From JAKVBH01 sp049800955 (GTDB lineage Bacteria > Pseudomonadota > Alphaproteobacteria > Rhodobacterales > Rhodobacteraceae), in NCBI RefSeq assembly GCF_049800955.1, contig NZ_JBNAGA010000001.1, positions 1,116,001-1,180,000 on the forward strand: 64,000 nucleotides of DNA. Direction: 5' to 3'. Below are positions 16,623 to 25,535 of the stretch, piece after piece. Under the pieces are notes generated by a model that ran no database searches, was not told the origin of the DNA, and saw only the letters and a program-made list of their open reading frames with translations. The first letter of the stretch is position 1. Each line of letters begins with the position of its first letter. A program made the position numbers and the translations under genes.

Positions 16623-18161
16623 TCAATGCGCCAAATGAATGGAAAACCGGGATCTTATGGTGGCCTCGATCTCTGGATCAAATCGCGCAGGTGCCGGTGC
16701 GGCAAGGATCTCTTCCTTGCGCGCCACAGCATTGGCCACGAGGTCGGGCCGTCCGGATTCGTCCCATTCCTTGGGGCTCATCCGATTGCCCAGGCTGGGA
16801 TAGATGCATTCGGTCTGCATCCGGGCCAGCGTCTGATCTGTGCCCAGGTAATGCCCGGGCCCGCCCACACAGACCTCTCTGATTTCCTCCAAAGCCAGCG
16901 CGGCGTCATCCACCTCGATCCCCCGCACACAGCGCAGCGCCTGACCAATCAGGTCATCGCTCAGGATCAGGCTTTCATGACAAAAGCCCAGAAGCGAGGC
17001 ATGCATGCCCGCCGCCTCATACACCATATTGAGCCCCGACAGACCGGCCATCACATTGGAACACATCTGCTCCCATCCTGCCTGCATGTCGGGCAATTTG
17101 CTGTCGGAGGCACCTGCCGCCGCGCCGCCGGGCAATCCGTAGAACCGGTGCATCTGTGCGCAGCCCGCCGAGAGGAGCGCCTGTTCGCCGGACCCCACAG
17201 ACATGGCGCCGGTGCGCAGATCAAGGCCGAAGGGCCATGTACCAAAAACTGCCGGATGCCCCGGCGCCATGGCATTCACATAGACCACGCCCGCCAGACA
17301 TTCGGCCACGGCCTGAACGATGGCACCCGCAATGCTTGAGGGCGCCGTGGCCCCCAGCATACCTGCGGACAGCAGCAAAACCGGCAGGCCGCCCCGGATG
17401 CAGGCCTCCATTGTCTCGCAGCTCTCGGTTGCAAATTTCATCGGCGGGACGACGAAGCAATTGGTGTTGGACACGAAAGGTCGCGCGCGAAAAGCCTCCT
17501 CGCTGCCTGCGATCATGTAAAGCATCTCAAGGCAGTCCGGCATATGCGACGGGTCAGAGAAAGACGTGCCGATATGTTTGTGAGTGCCGGTTGTGCAGGC
17601 ATAGATCGTGTTGAGATCCATCTCCAGATTGTCGATGACATCCCGGGCGACCATCGGCCGTTGCACGAAGTGGATATTGTCCAGCGCATCGCAAATGCGC
17701 GCGGCATCATGCAAATCCTGCAAGGTGCTCTCTCGGTAGGACTTGCCATCCACATCCACCATATGGACCGCCGCACCCGCCGTTCCGTAGTGCACGCGCG
17801 TGCCCGAGAGGTCGAGATCATTGGCTTCAGTGCGGCCGGGCAAGACAACATCCTTGCACGCAAGGGCCAGCATGTCGTCCACCAGCGCGCGGGGAAAGCG
17901 GATGCGCCCATCGGAGCCCAGCTCCGCGCCCGCCTTTGTCAGGATCTCGATGCCCGAGGCCGGCGTATCCGCAAGGCCGATCTGTTCCAGCGCATCAAGT
18001 GCGGTGTCGTGAATACGCCGGACATCTGCCGCACTCAAAGGATCATATCTGCCGCCTTCAAGACCGGGGCGCACCGGGCGCATATGTTCCGGCAATTTGG
18101 CGGCGCGGGCGGCGCGGCGGGCAGAACGCCCTCCGGCGCGGGATGGTGTTTGCGTGTTCAT
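16623..18161 (-). CDS. MttB-family (non-pyrrolysine) trimethylamine methyltransferase-like protein
   Basis: A 512-residue member of the MttB superfamily, which moves methyl groups from quaternary or tertiary amines to a corrinoid protein. It is read through without an in-frame amber codon, so it belongs to the non-Pyl branch that includes glycine betaine methyltransferase MtgB. Recognisable stretches are VHYGTAGAAVHMVDVDGK, FVSNTNCFVVPPMKF, VYVNAMAPGHPAVFGTWPFG and GGPGHYLGTDQTLARM. The N terminus is basic (GGRSARRAARAAKLPEH). The ATG at 18161 has GAGG 5 bases upstream. No corrinoid protein or reactivase is nearby, so the substrate and methyl acceptor remain open. Confidence 0.82.
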   Translation of the reverse strand: MNTQTPSRAGGRSARRAARAAKLPEHMRPVRPGLEGGRYDPLSAADVRRIHDTALDALEQIGLADTPASGIEILTKAGAELGSDGRIRFPRALVDDMLALACKDVVLPGRTEANDLDLSGTRVHYGTAGAAVHMVDVDGKSYRESTLQDLHDAARICDALDNIHFVQRPMVARDVIDNLEMDLNTIYACTTGTHKHIGTSFSDPSHMPDCLEMLYMIAGSEEAFRARPFVSNTNCFVVPPMKFATESCETMEACIRGGLPVLLLSAGMLGATAPSSIAGAIVQAVAECLAGVVYVNAMAPGHPAVFGTWPFGLDLRTGAMSVGSGEQALLSAGCAQMHRFYGLPGGAAAGASDSKLPDMQAGWEQMCSNVMAGLSGLNMVYEAAGMHASLLGFCHESLILSDDLIGQALRCVRGIEVDDAALALEEIREVCVGGPGHYLGTDQTLARMQTECIYPSLGNRMSPKEWDESGRPDLVANAVARKEEILAAPAPARFDPEIEATIRSRFSIHLAH

Positions 18162-18257
18162 AGGGGCCTCATCGGGGCAAAGGGCGAAAGACGTGGGCGA
18201 CACCGCAGGCGCGGTTGTTACAAGCTCACTGGTCGTCCGCGTGCCGCACGGCCCCGT

Positions 18258-18276
18258 GCCGCACCAATGGTGCGGC
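18258..18276. promoter_or_regulatory. Perfect hairpin/palindrome upstream of the mttB-like gene
   Basis: GCCGCACC (18258-18265) and GGTGCGGC (18269-18276) are perfect inverted repeats around AAT. They lie about 100 bases before the methyltransferase start, within the 241-bp gap that also contains GTGCCGCAC twice (18241-18249 and 18256-18264). The element could be an operator or an RNA hairpin. No T-run follows on either strand. Confidence 0.35.
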
Positions 18277-18402
18277 TCACCAACACAATCATGCAGGAAT
18301 GATGCTGCATGTGGCCTCCCTCGTTGGAAGGAGTGTCAGCGCGGATCAGCCTTGGGTCTTACTCAATTGCGACGATGTGTCGTTTTTGGACGTTTCAGCA
18401 GG

Positions 18403-19287
18403 CTACCAGCGGCCCGTCGCGCCGCCGCCGCCTGAGGACCCGCCCCCAAAAGAGCCGCCGCCAGACGCGCCCCCCGTCGTGTGGCGGGAGTTCAGTGATG
18501 CAATGACATAGGTGTCTTCAAACCGGTGCCCACAGGAGGAACAGGTCGTCGTTTTGCGCCCCATGCCGGGCACCGCCGCACTGGGGCCCATAATCGTCTC
18601 GCGCGTGCTCTTGAGGCTCCGCGCACCGCATTTGGGGCAACGGCGCAGCGTCTTCAGGAGCGGTATGCCAAAAAACAGCGCAGCCATCAGCACACCCACA
18701 ATCGTGAAAGGCACCCAGCGGCCTGTGCTCTGGGTCTCTTCGATGGTCACCGGCTCCAACCCCAAAAAGGGGCGCACGAGCTGATTCATAGTGGCCTGAG
18801 TGCCTTTGAAAATACCGCCGATGTAATCGCCTGCCGCGAACGCATCCAAAAAGTGACGGTCAATCACGACGGCCGCCGCTCTGTCCCACGCTCGGCCATA
18901 GGCCTGGCCCAACTCAATCCGCATGACCCGGTCATCGCGCACGACCAGGATCATCACGCCGTCATTGCGCGCGGCATCTCCAACGCCCCAATCGTTAAAA
19001 AGTCCGGTGGCAAATTGCTCGATGCTTATATCCTCGCGCGGCGCGTAGCGGTCGTAGCTGTCCAGCGTGACGATCGTCATTTCAACGCCGGTCTCTTGCG
19101 TGAAGGATTTCAGGATCGCGTCAAGCGCGGCCTCCTCTTTCTCGGGCAGCAGATCGGCAAAATCATTGACGGTCGTCGAGACAGAGGCGGGATAGCCTGC
19201 GGCGCTTTGGGCGTGCAGCAGGGTGGTGATCGCCAGCAGCGTGAGGCACAGTGCAGCGATAGAGGGACGGATCAGAGCAAACATCAA
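18403..19287 (-). CDS. TPM-domain (YgcG-type) secreted membrane protein
   Basis: A 294-residue protein with a signal peptide (about 1-30) and a TPM domain at about 35-175. The domain has the recognisable VNDFADLLPEKEEAALDAIL, TGVEMTIVTLDSY and DGVMILVVRDDRVMRIELGQAYG. A membrane helix near 195-210 (FTIVGVLMAALFFGIPLL) comes next, then a cytoplasmic zinc-ribbon-like segment with CPKCG and CSSCGHRF. The very end is a Gly/Ser-rich tail (GGGSFGGGSSGGGG) typical of YgcG proteins. TPM domains are linked to membrane-protein turnover and, in plants, photosystem II repair. The bacterial role is unclear. Confidence 0.82.
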   Translation of the reverse strand: MMFALIRPSIAALCLTLLAITTLLHAQSAAGYPASVSTTVNDFADLLPEKEEAALDAILKSFTQETGVEMTIVTLDSYDRYAPREDISIEQFATGLFNDWGVGDAARNDGVMILVVRDDRVMRIELGQAYGRAWDRAAAVVIDRHFLDAFAAGDYIGGIFKGTQATMNQLVRPFLGLEPVTIEETQSTGRWVPFTIVGVLMAALFFGIPLLKTLRRCPKCGARSLKSTRETIMGPSAAVPGMGRKTTTCSSCGHRFEDTYVIASLNSRHTTGGASGGGSFGGGSSGGGGATGRW

Positions 19288-19422
19288 AAAACAGCGTAGC
19301 GCGATCTGCCACGTGCCGCAAAGGGGCTGATCCCGCCAGATGCCCTGTTTGGCTTGCGTGCCTTGTCTCGGCTGCGTCTTCCGCGCAAACTACGGCAGGG
19401 GAGCGGCACAAGGAGCCAGGTC

Positions 19423-19821
19423 ATGATCTCAGGTCGCTGTCATTGCGGTACCGTCACGTTCGAAGTCTCGCTGAGTGAGGGAATCGCCTCTGCGCGGCGC
19501 TGTGATTGTTCACTATGCGCGCGGCGCGGGGCCGTCGCGGTTTCTGCGCCCTTGGATGGCATTCGCTATCTTTCCGGTCAGGACAGGCTGACGCTCTATC
19601 AATTCGGGACGAAAACTGCCGAGCATTACTTTTGCTCTATTTGCGGGATTTACACCCATCATCGCCGCCGCTCCAATCCCAATGAAATCGGGGTCAACCT
19701 CGCTTGTCTCGACGGACAAACCCCGTTTTTGCCAGAAGTGTTGGTCCATGACGGTGTGCATCATCCGTCCGATGGGCCCTCTGGCGATGCGGGCATCTTG
19801 CGGTTCGAGGCCTTTGACTGA
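19423..19821 (+). CDS. GFA-family (glutathione-dependent formaldehyde-activating-like) protein
   Basis: A 132-residue zinc protein of the Gfa/CENP-V family, named for the enzyme that speeds S-hydroxymethylglutathione formation. All the zinc-binding cysteines are there: GRCHCGTV, CDCSLCARRG and CSICGIYTHH. The ATG at 19423 has AAGGAG 7 bases upstream, and homologues start close to the first CxCG motif. Most members have no tested substrate, and formaldehyde detoxification should not be assumed. It stands in its own short unit before the lyase gene. Confidence 0.85.
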   Translation: MISGRCHCGTVTFEVSLSEGIASARRCDCSLCARRGAVAVSAPLDGIRYLSGQDRLTLYQFGTKTAEHYFCSICGIYTHHRRRSNPNEIGVNLACLDGQTPFLPEVLVHDGVHHPSDGPSGDAGILRFEAFD

Positions 19822-19915
19822 GCGCGGCGCAGGGCCCGGCCTTGGCTGCCTGCCTGCCTGGTCTGCACTGATTTTCCAATGGCGCGCGGCGCACGCTGAA
19901 TGATAGGCACAGGCC

Positions 19916-20926
19916 ATGACACAGACATCCCCTCTGCTTGATCCCGCCCTGCCGTTGGCCTTGTTGCAGCATTGCCCGGCCTATGAAGCTTCGCCCTTGG
20001 CGCAACACAGCCACGCGGGCCACAGGATCTGGGTCAAGGATGAGACCGGACGTATGGGACTTGGCGCGTTCAAGGCGTTGGGAGGTGTGTATGCCGTGGC
20101 GCAGCTGGTGGCTCAATCCACCGGCGTGCCCGCACCGGCGCTCACATCCGAGGCCGCGCGCGCCAAAGCCTCCGATCTGACCTTTGTCTGCGCCTCCGCG
20201 GGCAACCATGGCATGTCGGTCGCGGCTGGCGCACAGCTCTTTGGCGCGGGATGTCGCATCCACCTGGCTGAGACCGTGCCCGAGGCCTTTGCCGCGCGCC
20301 TGCGCGCGAAGGGGGCAGGCGTCGTGCGCTCCGGCGCGACCTATGAGGCAAGCATCGCCGCCGCCATCGCGGATGCGCAGAGCACAGGCGCCATTCACCT
20401 CGCCGATGGCTCCTGGCCCGGTTATACCGAGCCGCCGCGCCTTGTCATGGAAGGCTACACGATCATTGCCGAAGAAATGCGTCAGGTTTTCGAGGCGCAG
20501 AATTCCTGGCCGAGCCATGTTTTTCTGCAAGCGGGCGTCGGCGGTTTGGCGGGCGCTGTGGCGCATATGATCCGGGAAAACTGGGCCCGGCAACCAGAAA
20601 TCATCATCGTTGAACCCACGGCGGCACCGTGCATTCAGGCCTCAGTGGCGGCGGGACGGATGGTAACGGTAGAGGGTCCTGTGTCCAACATGGGGCGTCT
20701 GGATTGCAAGGACGCGTCCTTGCTGGCCTTCGATATCCTGCGCGAAGCGGCGGATCGGTACGTGACCATCTCCGACGAAGAAGGCGCTCAGGCCGTGACC
20801 GAGGCTGGCGCCATGGGATTTGGCTCGACACCGTCCGGAGCGTCGGGTCTGGCGGCGCTTTTGAAGCAGGAAGAACCTATGGCCGCGCCATTGGTCATCC
20901 TCTCGGAAGGTCTGGAAGACGCATAG
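19916..20926 (+). CDS. PLP-dependent lyase, diaminopropionate ammonia-lyase-like
   Basis: A 336-residue fold-type II pyridoxal-phosphate enzyme. The Schiff-base lysine is in MGLGAFKALGGVYA (about residue 53), the signature of diaminopropionate ammonia-lyase, which turns 2,3-diaminopropionate into pyruvate and ammonia. Other family marks are CASAGNHGMSVAAGA (PLP phosphate and asparagine loop), DGSWPGY, and LQAGVGGLAGAV as the glycine loop. It is about 60 residues shorter than the E. coli enzyme. Threonine/serine dehydratase-like activity is the alternative. The EamA transporter gene follows 49 bases later, possibly in the same unit. Confidence 0.8.
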   Translation: MTQTSPLLDPALPLALLQHCPAYEASPLAQHSHAGHRIWVKDETGRMGLGAFKALGGVYAVAQLVAQSTGVPAPALTSEAARAKASDLTFVCASAGNHGMSVAAGAQLFGAGCRIHLAETVPEAFAARLRAKGAGVVRSGATYEASIAAAIADAQSTGAIHLADGSWPGYTEPPRLVMEGYTIIAEEMRQVFEAQNSWPSHVFLQAGVGGLAGAVAHMIRENWARQPEIIIVEPTAAPCIQASVAAGRMVTVEGPVSNMGRLDCKDASLLAFDILREAADRYVTISDEEGAQAVTEAGAMGFGSTPSGASGLAALLKQEEPMAAPLVILSEGLEDA

Positions 20927-20975
20927 TCACCCAAGCCCCGTTGACCTTGCCGCCATCCGCGCGCAGGTTGCGCCC

Positions 20976-21890
20976 ATGCACATTACCCGCGGCATTTTGC
21001 TCAAGCTCCTTGCCCTTGCCCTCTTCACGATCATGGCCTCGCTCATCAAGGCTGCGTCCGACGTTGTTCCACCGGGGCAGGCGGTCTTTTTCCGTTCGGC
21101 CTTTGCGATGCCGATTATCATCGGCTGGCTCGCCCTGCGCCGTGAGTTGCGTGGCGGGTTGAAGACGACAAATCCGCTGGGCCATTTCTGGCGCGGTTTC
21201 ATTGGGGTTTGCTCAATGGGATTGGGGTTTGCCGCACTGGGCATGTTGCCTCTGCCAGATGTCACGGCCATTGGCTTTGCCGCGCCGCTCATCACGATCA
21301 TTCTGGCGGCCCTTTTGCTGGGAGAGCGGCTGCGCCTGTTTCGCCTGAGCGCAATTGGCGTGGGCTTCATCGGGGTCATGATCGTTCTGGCGCCTCAGTT
21401 GGGCGTCTCCGCGCAGGACGCGGCGACGTTGGGCGCGATCTGTGCGCTCTGTTCGGCGGCGTTGCGAGCCCTGGCGCAAATCCACATCCGCAAGCTGATG
21501 CGGTCTGGTGAGGAGACAGCGGCTGTCGTCTTCTATTTCTCGCTCACGGCGACCCTGTTCTCGCTGCTCACATTGCCCTTCGGCTGGGTGGTGCCCGATA
21601 TGACGACAACGGCCATGCTGATCGGGGCCGGGCTGATCGGCGGCGTGGCGCAGATCTTCATCACGGCCTCGTATAAATTCGCCCCGGCCTCGGTCCTGGC
21701 GCCGTTTGATTATGTGCAAATGATCTATGCCCTGATCGCGGGCTATGTCTTTTTTGCAGAAGTCCCGACATCCCAGATGCTTCTGGGCTCTGCGGTGATC
21801 ATGATCTCCGGGGCGCTCATTATCTGGCGTGAGCGGCAGCTGGGCATAGAGCGTGGGCGGGACCGGGCCAAGCTCGACAAATTCGGCTAA
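20976..21890 (+). CDS. EamA/DMT-family transporter
   Basis: A 304-residue inner-membrane protein with about ten helices in two EamA repeats (roughly 5-140 and 150-285), as in the drug/metabolite exporter group. The first repeat ends with VTAIGFAAPLITIILAALLL, and the second contains KFAPASVLAPFDYVQMIYAL, both characteristic. It follows the PLP lyase closely and may share its message. The substrate is unknown; members export amino acids or other metabolites. It converges on pqiC and overlaps it by 4 bases. Confidence 0.85.
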   Translation: MHITRGILLKLLALALFTIMASLIKAASDVVPPGQAVFFRSAFAMPIIIGWLALRRELRGGLKTTNPLGHFWRGFIGVCSMGLGFAALGMLPLPDVTAIGFAAPLITIILAALLLGERLRLFRLSAIGVGFIGVMIVLAPQLGVSAQDAATLGAICALCSAALRALAQIHIRKLMRSGEETAAVVFYFSLTATLFSLLTLPFGWVVPDMTTTAMLIGAGLIGGVAQIFITASYKFAPASVLAPFDYVQMIYALIAGYVFFAEVPTSQMLLGSAVIMISGALIIWRERQLGIERGRDRAKLDKFG

Positions 21891-22450
21891 CGCAGGGCCT
21901 CGCGGGCCAAAAGCTCTGACAGGGCCAGGATGGCCCGCGCGCGTGCCGCCGATATGCTGACTGGTCCTACCGGTTGCGCGATGGGCTCTGAGAGATCAAA
22001 CCGTCCGGATCGTTCCCGCCCGTCATCCAGACGTCCGAGGAAATACTGGCCGGCGAGCTCAAATGTGCCGTCGGCGCGCGCCAAGACCGTTTCAAACCGC
22101 AGATCAAGCGCGGCCTCGGGCAGGCTCTCGAAGGGCCAGGGCGATGGGGCGATGCGCGCGGAGGTCAGCGCCGAAAGATGCCGGGTGATCTCCAGCGCGA
22201 TGGCGCGGTCGGGCTTGTCCGCCCAGAGCACATCGCTGCCTGAAACCACGAGGCCGGTTTCTGTCTCTACGGCGATTTCATCTGCCAGCGCATAGGCCGG
22301 AAGCGAGGGCTCCTTGAGCTCCAGCGTTGCCATGCTGACACGGTACTGGCCTTGTGCCTCCGGCGCGCTGACCGCGACGAGTTCAGGCTCGGAGCCGCAG
22401 GCGGCAAGCGAAAGCAGGGCCAGCGCCGCAAGTGATGGGGCAAGTCGCAT
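21887..22450 (-). CDS. pqiC: PqiC/ABC-type transport auxiliary lipoprotein
   Basis: A 187-residue outer-membrane lipoprotein. The lipobox is LLSLAACGS, giving an acylated cysteine at about residue 19. The rest is one PqiC-like domain (DUF330 type) with VSMATLELKEPSLPAYALADEIAVE and WADKPDRAIALEITRHLSAL. In E. coli PqiC caps the PqiB tube at the outer membrane. Its ATG shares one base with the stop of pqiB (TGATG), so the two are translationally coupled. It overlaps the convergent EamA gene by 4 bases. Confidence 0.87.
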   Translation of the reverse strand: MRLAPSLAALALLSLAACGSEPELVAVSAPEAQGQYRVSMATLELKEPSLPAYALADEIAVETETGLVVSGSDVLWADKPDRAIALEITRHLSALTSARIAPSPWPFESLPEAALDLRFETVLARADGTFELAGQYFLGRLDDGRERSGRFDLSEPIAQPVGPVSISAARARAILALSELLAREALR

Positions 22451-24885
22451 CAGTTTCTTCCTCGGATCAGGGCGCTTGGGTTGCGCTCGATGGTCCGCGC
22501 GAGCGATGTGATCGCGGACGCAGCTTTCTGGATGTCGCGCAATGCGGCCTGGGCGTCCCGGCTCAGCGTATCGCCCTTGTCATAGCCTGAAATGGTTGCG
22601 CTGGCCTGATTGAGAACCTGGGTCAACCGCGTCACGAGCGCGGGAAGATCCCGGGTCGAGCCTGCGACCGCATCGGCCGCGTCGCGGGCGGAGGCCAGCG
22701 TGGCGTTCATATTGTCTACAGCACCGCCTGCGCGCAGCTCCGAAAGCGTCAGGTTGAGCTCTTCCAATGCTGCATTGAGCTGTTCTGGCAATTCCTGCAC
22801 GCCGTCCGATTGCAACAGACCATCAGCTGTCTCGACGATGCCTGTGACCCGTTCGGTTAGCGCATCGAGGGGCAGGGCGCGGGCTGTGCGCGCCACCTCG
22901 GTCAACTCGTTGAGCAGCCCGGGCATGCCGTCCACGGAGCTTTCCACGGCAGCTGCGGCTGTGGCCGCGCTATCGACGGCAGCCGCCAGGCGCTGGATGG
23001 TTTGCGCTTCCTCAAGATCGCGCAAGAGCGCCTCGGTTTGGCCCAGTACCTGATTGAGGTTGCCTGCAACGGCTTGCACGTCATCGGATTGCACTACATC
23101 CGTGATACTGGCCAGCAACAGGCGCAGGTCTTCGGGAAGTTCCTGCACATCCGTATTTTGCAAAATGTCATCGGCGGCATCCATGACCCCGATGACCCGT
23201 TCAGTCAGCACATCAAGCGGCAGATCGCGGGCGCTTTGAGCCACGGTTGTGAGTTCCTCAAGCAAGGCGGGCAGGCCTTCGACGGAGCTGTCCACGGCAT
23301 CGGCTGCGCGCGCCGCCGCATCCACGGCATCGGCCAGACGCTGCACGGTTTGCGCACGTTCCAGATCGGCCAGCAAGGTCTCGGTTTGGCTCAGAACCTG
23401 ATTGAGATTGCCCGCAACCGCCTGCACATCGTCGGATTGCACGACGTCTGTGATGCTGGACAACAGCGCTCGCAGGTCTTCAGGTGTTTCGCGCAAGGCG
23501 TCGCTTGAGACGAAGCTGCGCGCGGTATCCAGAAAATCGATGGCGCTTTGCATCAGCTCTTCGACGGGCAGAGATGAGACGCGGTTGAGCACACCCTCCA
23601 CGGAGGCTTGTCCGGAACCCATCTCACTGGGAATCGAAGGCAGTACGGGCAAGCCTTCGGCAGTCTCGCGCAAGGCGCGCCCGTCGGTATTGTCCGTAGC
23701 CACAAACTGAACCTTCAGCCCCCCGGCCAGCAGACTTGCCGAGGCCAGCTGCGCCCGCAGACCTTCGCCCGCGCGCAGCCGCAAGAAGTCCAGCGCAGCA
23801 TCGGCAGTTGCCTCGCCCTCCAGCCCTAACCGCGTGGGCTGGATTTCCAGAACCGCATTGAGCCGCACGCGATTGTCGCCAAACGTCTCCGCATCAATCA
23901 CGCCAAAGACCGAGCTGACCGCACCGATCCGCAGCCCTGCCAGTTCGACAGGCGCGCCAATATTGAGGCCCGAGATATTGTCATCAAAAATGACGCTGAC
24001 GGAGAGATCCTCCACCAAGGATTGATTGAAGATCGAATCCCGCGCGCCGTCTTCATTGCCATAGACCTGAAACTGCGTCCCCGCCGTTGCCGGTGCGCCG
24101 CCAGAGACAAAGGTCTCGAAGGTGATGCCCCCAGCCACGAGGCTTGCCAGAGAGCTGAAGTCCAGCGATGCGCCAGAAGCGCCCACGGAGAGCGAAAATC
24201 CCGACGTGTCCCAAAAGCGGGTATTGTCGTTGATCAGCCGGTCATGGGGCTCGTAGATGACAGCTTCGGCGACGGCGAAATTGCCCACAGGATCAATGAA
24301 GGCCTTGCCAATCCGCCCGACTTCGATGCCGCGGTACAGGATCGGCCCTTCGGCTGATAACGTGCCGCGCTGGGTGCTGCGCAGCGAGATTTGCAGGCCC
24401 GGTTGATCGGAGCGAAAGAGCGGTGGCTCTGGGCGACCTCGGAAGGTGCTGGCAGGCGCGCCGATCTCGGTGTCCCAGCTGCCCTCGATGTAGACGCCAC
24501 TCAGCACGGTATCGAGACCTGTGATGCCTTGTGTCGTGACCTCGGGCCGAACGACCCAGAATTGCGCCGTGTCATCGACGTAAGCGGCGATGTCGCGATC
24601 CAGCCGGATCGCCACGTCGACCGCTTCCAGCCCGTCTGTCAGGCCAATGTCCTCGACCACGCCAACGGTCACGTCGCGGAAGCGCAGCTCGGTTGAATTG
24701 GCGGACAGGCCCGCGCCATTCTCAAACATCACATGGATGATGCGCCCTTGATTGGCGTAGCTGCTCCAGGCGATGGCGAGCGCGGTCACGATTGCGCCCA
24801 GCGGGATCAACCAGATCAGCGACACGCGCGACAGCACGCCGGGCTGTGGCGGCTCGATGGGAAGAGGCGGCGGCGTTTGGCTCAT
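22450..24885 (-). CDS. pqiB: PqiB-type MCE protein spanning the periplasm
   Basis: An 811-residue protein that should form a hexameric lipid-transport tube. One N-terminal helix (about 20-40) anchors it in the inner membrane. Three MCE domains follow: one begins near NQGRIIHVMFENGAGLS, the second near LQISLRSTQRGTLSAEGPIL, the third near SVIFDDNISGLNIGAPVELA. The C-terminal 430 residues are long Ala/Leu/Asp/Glu-rich helices predicted to form the coiled-coil needle, with a 116-residue tandem duplication. The ATG at 24885 is chosen over one 30 bases upstream: AGGAGG lies just before it and it overlaps the preceding stop as ATGA. Confidence 0.92.
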   Translation of the reverse strand: MSQTPPPLPIEPPQPGVLSRVSLIWLIPLGAIVTALAIAWSSYANQGRIIHVMFENGAGLSANSTELRFRDVTVGVVEDIGLTDGLEAVDVAIRLDRDIAAYVDDTAQFWVVRPEVTTQGITGLDTVLSGVYIEGSWDTEIGAPASTFRGRPEPPLFRSDQPGLQISLRSTQRGTLSAEGPILYRGIEVGRIGKAFIDPVGNFAVAEAVIYEPHDRLINDNTRFWDTSGFSLSVGASGASLDFSSLASLVAGGITFETFVSGGAPATAGTQFQVYGNEDGARDSIFNQSLVEDLSVSVIFDDNISGLNIGAPVELAGLRIGAVSSVFGVIDAETFGDNRVRLNAVLEIQPTRLGLEGEATADAALDFLRLRAGEGLRAQLASASLLAGGLKVQFVATDNTDGRALRETAEGLPVLPSIPSEMGSGQASVEGVLNRVSSLPVEELMQSAIDFLDTARSFVSSDALRETPEDLRALLSSITDVVQSDDVQAVAGNLNQVLSQTETLLADLERAQTVQRLADAVDAAARAADAVDSSVEGLPALLEELTTVAQSARDLPLDVLTERVIGVMDAADDILQNTDVQELPEDLRLLLASITDVVQSDDVQAVAGNLNQVLGQTEALLRDLEEAQTIQRLAAAVDSAATAAAAVESSVDGMPGLLNELTEVARTARALPLDALTERVTGIVETADGLLQSDGVQELPEQLNAALEELNLTLSELRAGGAVDNMNATLASARDAADAVAGSTRDLPALVTRLTQVLNQASATISGYDKGDTLSRDAQAALRDIQKAASAITSLARTIERNPSALIRGRN
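22762..23457 (-). repeat. 348-bp in-frame tandem duplication inside pqiB
   Basis: Copy one occupies 23110-23457 and copy two 22762-23109. Both encode SITDVVQSDDVQAVAGNLNQ, then a variant of VDSSVEGLPALLEELT, LPLDVLTERVIGVMDAAD and VQELPEDL. The period is exactly 116 codons. The copies have diverged at many third positions and some residues, so the duplication is old or has been selected to diverge. It lengthens the helical barrel of the protein. Confidence 0.85.
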
Positions 24886-25535
24886 GAAGCCTCCTGTGCC
24901 GCACGCGCATCCCAAATCATGCGGGGATCGAAGGCTTGAGCAGAGAGCATCGTAAAAATGACCGACATTGCAAAAAACAGGCTGGCAGGCCCGGGCTGGA
25001 TTGCCGCGAGTACATTCAGTTGGACGAGTGATGACAGGATGGCAACCACGAATATGTCGATCATCGACCAGCGACCGATGTATTCGACAACTTCATGGAC
25101 AAGGCGCAGCTGTCCGCCGGTCAACCGCGTGCCCCGGGACACGCTGAGCGCGAGGAGCGCGATGGCCACGAATTTCCCGATGGGGATGGCGACGCTCGCA
25201 ATGAGGATAATGGCCGCAACGCCGTAAGCGCCGTGATCAAACAGCTCGATTGCGCCGCCAACGATTGTATCGGCCTGCGTGGACAGCAGTGTTCGGGTTT
25301 GCAGCATTGGGTAGATATTGGCGGGAATGTAGCACAGCAGGCCCACGATCCACCACGCCCAGACCCGTTGCAGAGAAAGCGGATCGCGGGCGCTCAGCGT
25401 CTTGCCGCACCTCGTGCAACGTGCGGGAGCAGGGATGCGATCGCTACTCTCGTGTACCTTCGAGCAACGACGGCAGGCCACCAGGCCAAGCGCGCGCGCC
25501 GTTACGGTTTGCGAGGATGAATGAGTGCGTTCCAT
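24882..25535 (-). CDS. pqiA2: PqiA-domain membrane protein (second half)
   Basis: A 217-residue inner-membrane protein with one PqiA domain. A zinc-ribbon-like N terminus (CRRCSKVHESSDRI then CTRCGKTL) is followed by about four helices. The core has ANIYPMLQTRTLLSTQADTIVGG and GRWSMIDIFVVAILSSLVQL, both hallmarks of PqiA. E. coli PqiA is one protein with two such domains; here the halves are separate neighbouring genes. A GTG at 25550 is an alternative start, but ATG at 25535 has AGGTGG nearby. It overlaps the gene before it by 34 bases and pqiB by 4. Confidence 0.88.
   Translation of the reverse strand: MERTHSSSQTVTARALGLVACRRCSKVHESSDRIPAPARCTRCGKTLSARDPLSLQRVWAWWIVGLLCYIPANIYPMLQTRTLLSTQADTIVGGAIELFDHGAYGVAAIILIASVAIPIGKFVAIALLALSVSRGTRLTGGQLRLVHEVVEYIGRWSMIDIFVVAILSSLVQLNVLAAIQPGPASLFFAMSVIFTMLSAQAFDPRMIWDARAAQEAS

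Noticed and set aside
16623..18161. Pyrrolysine-containing MttB
   Set aside because: The frame is continuous to the normal end without an in-frame TAG, and no pyl genes are nearby.
22762..23457. CRISPR-like or mobile repeat
   Set aside because: The repeat is one in-frame duplication of 348 bases within a gene, without spacers or terminal inverted repeats.
23002..23508. Plus-strand frame repeated inside pqiB
   Set aside because: Its repetition only mirrors the in-frame tandem duplication of pqiB on the minus strand.
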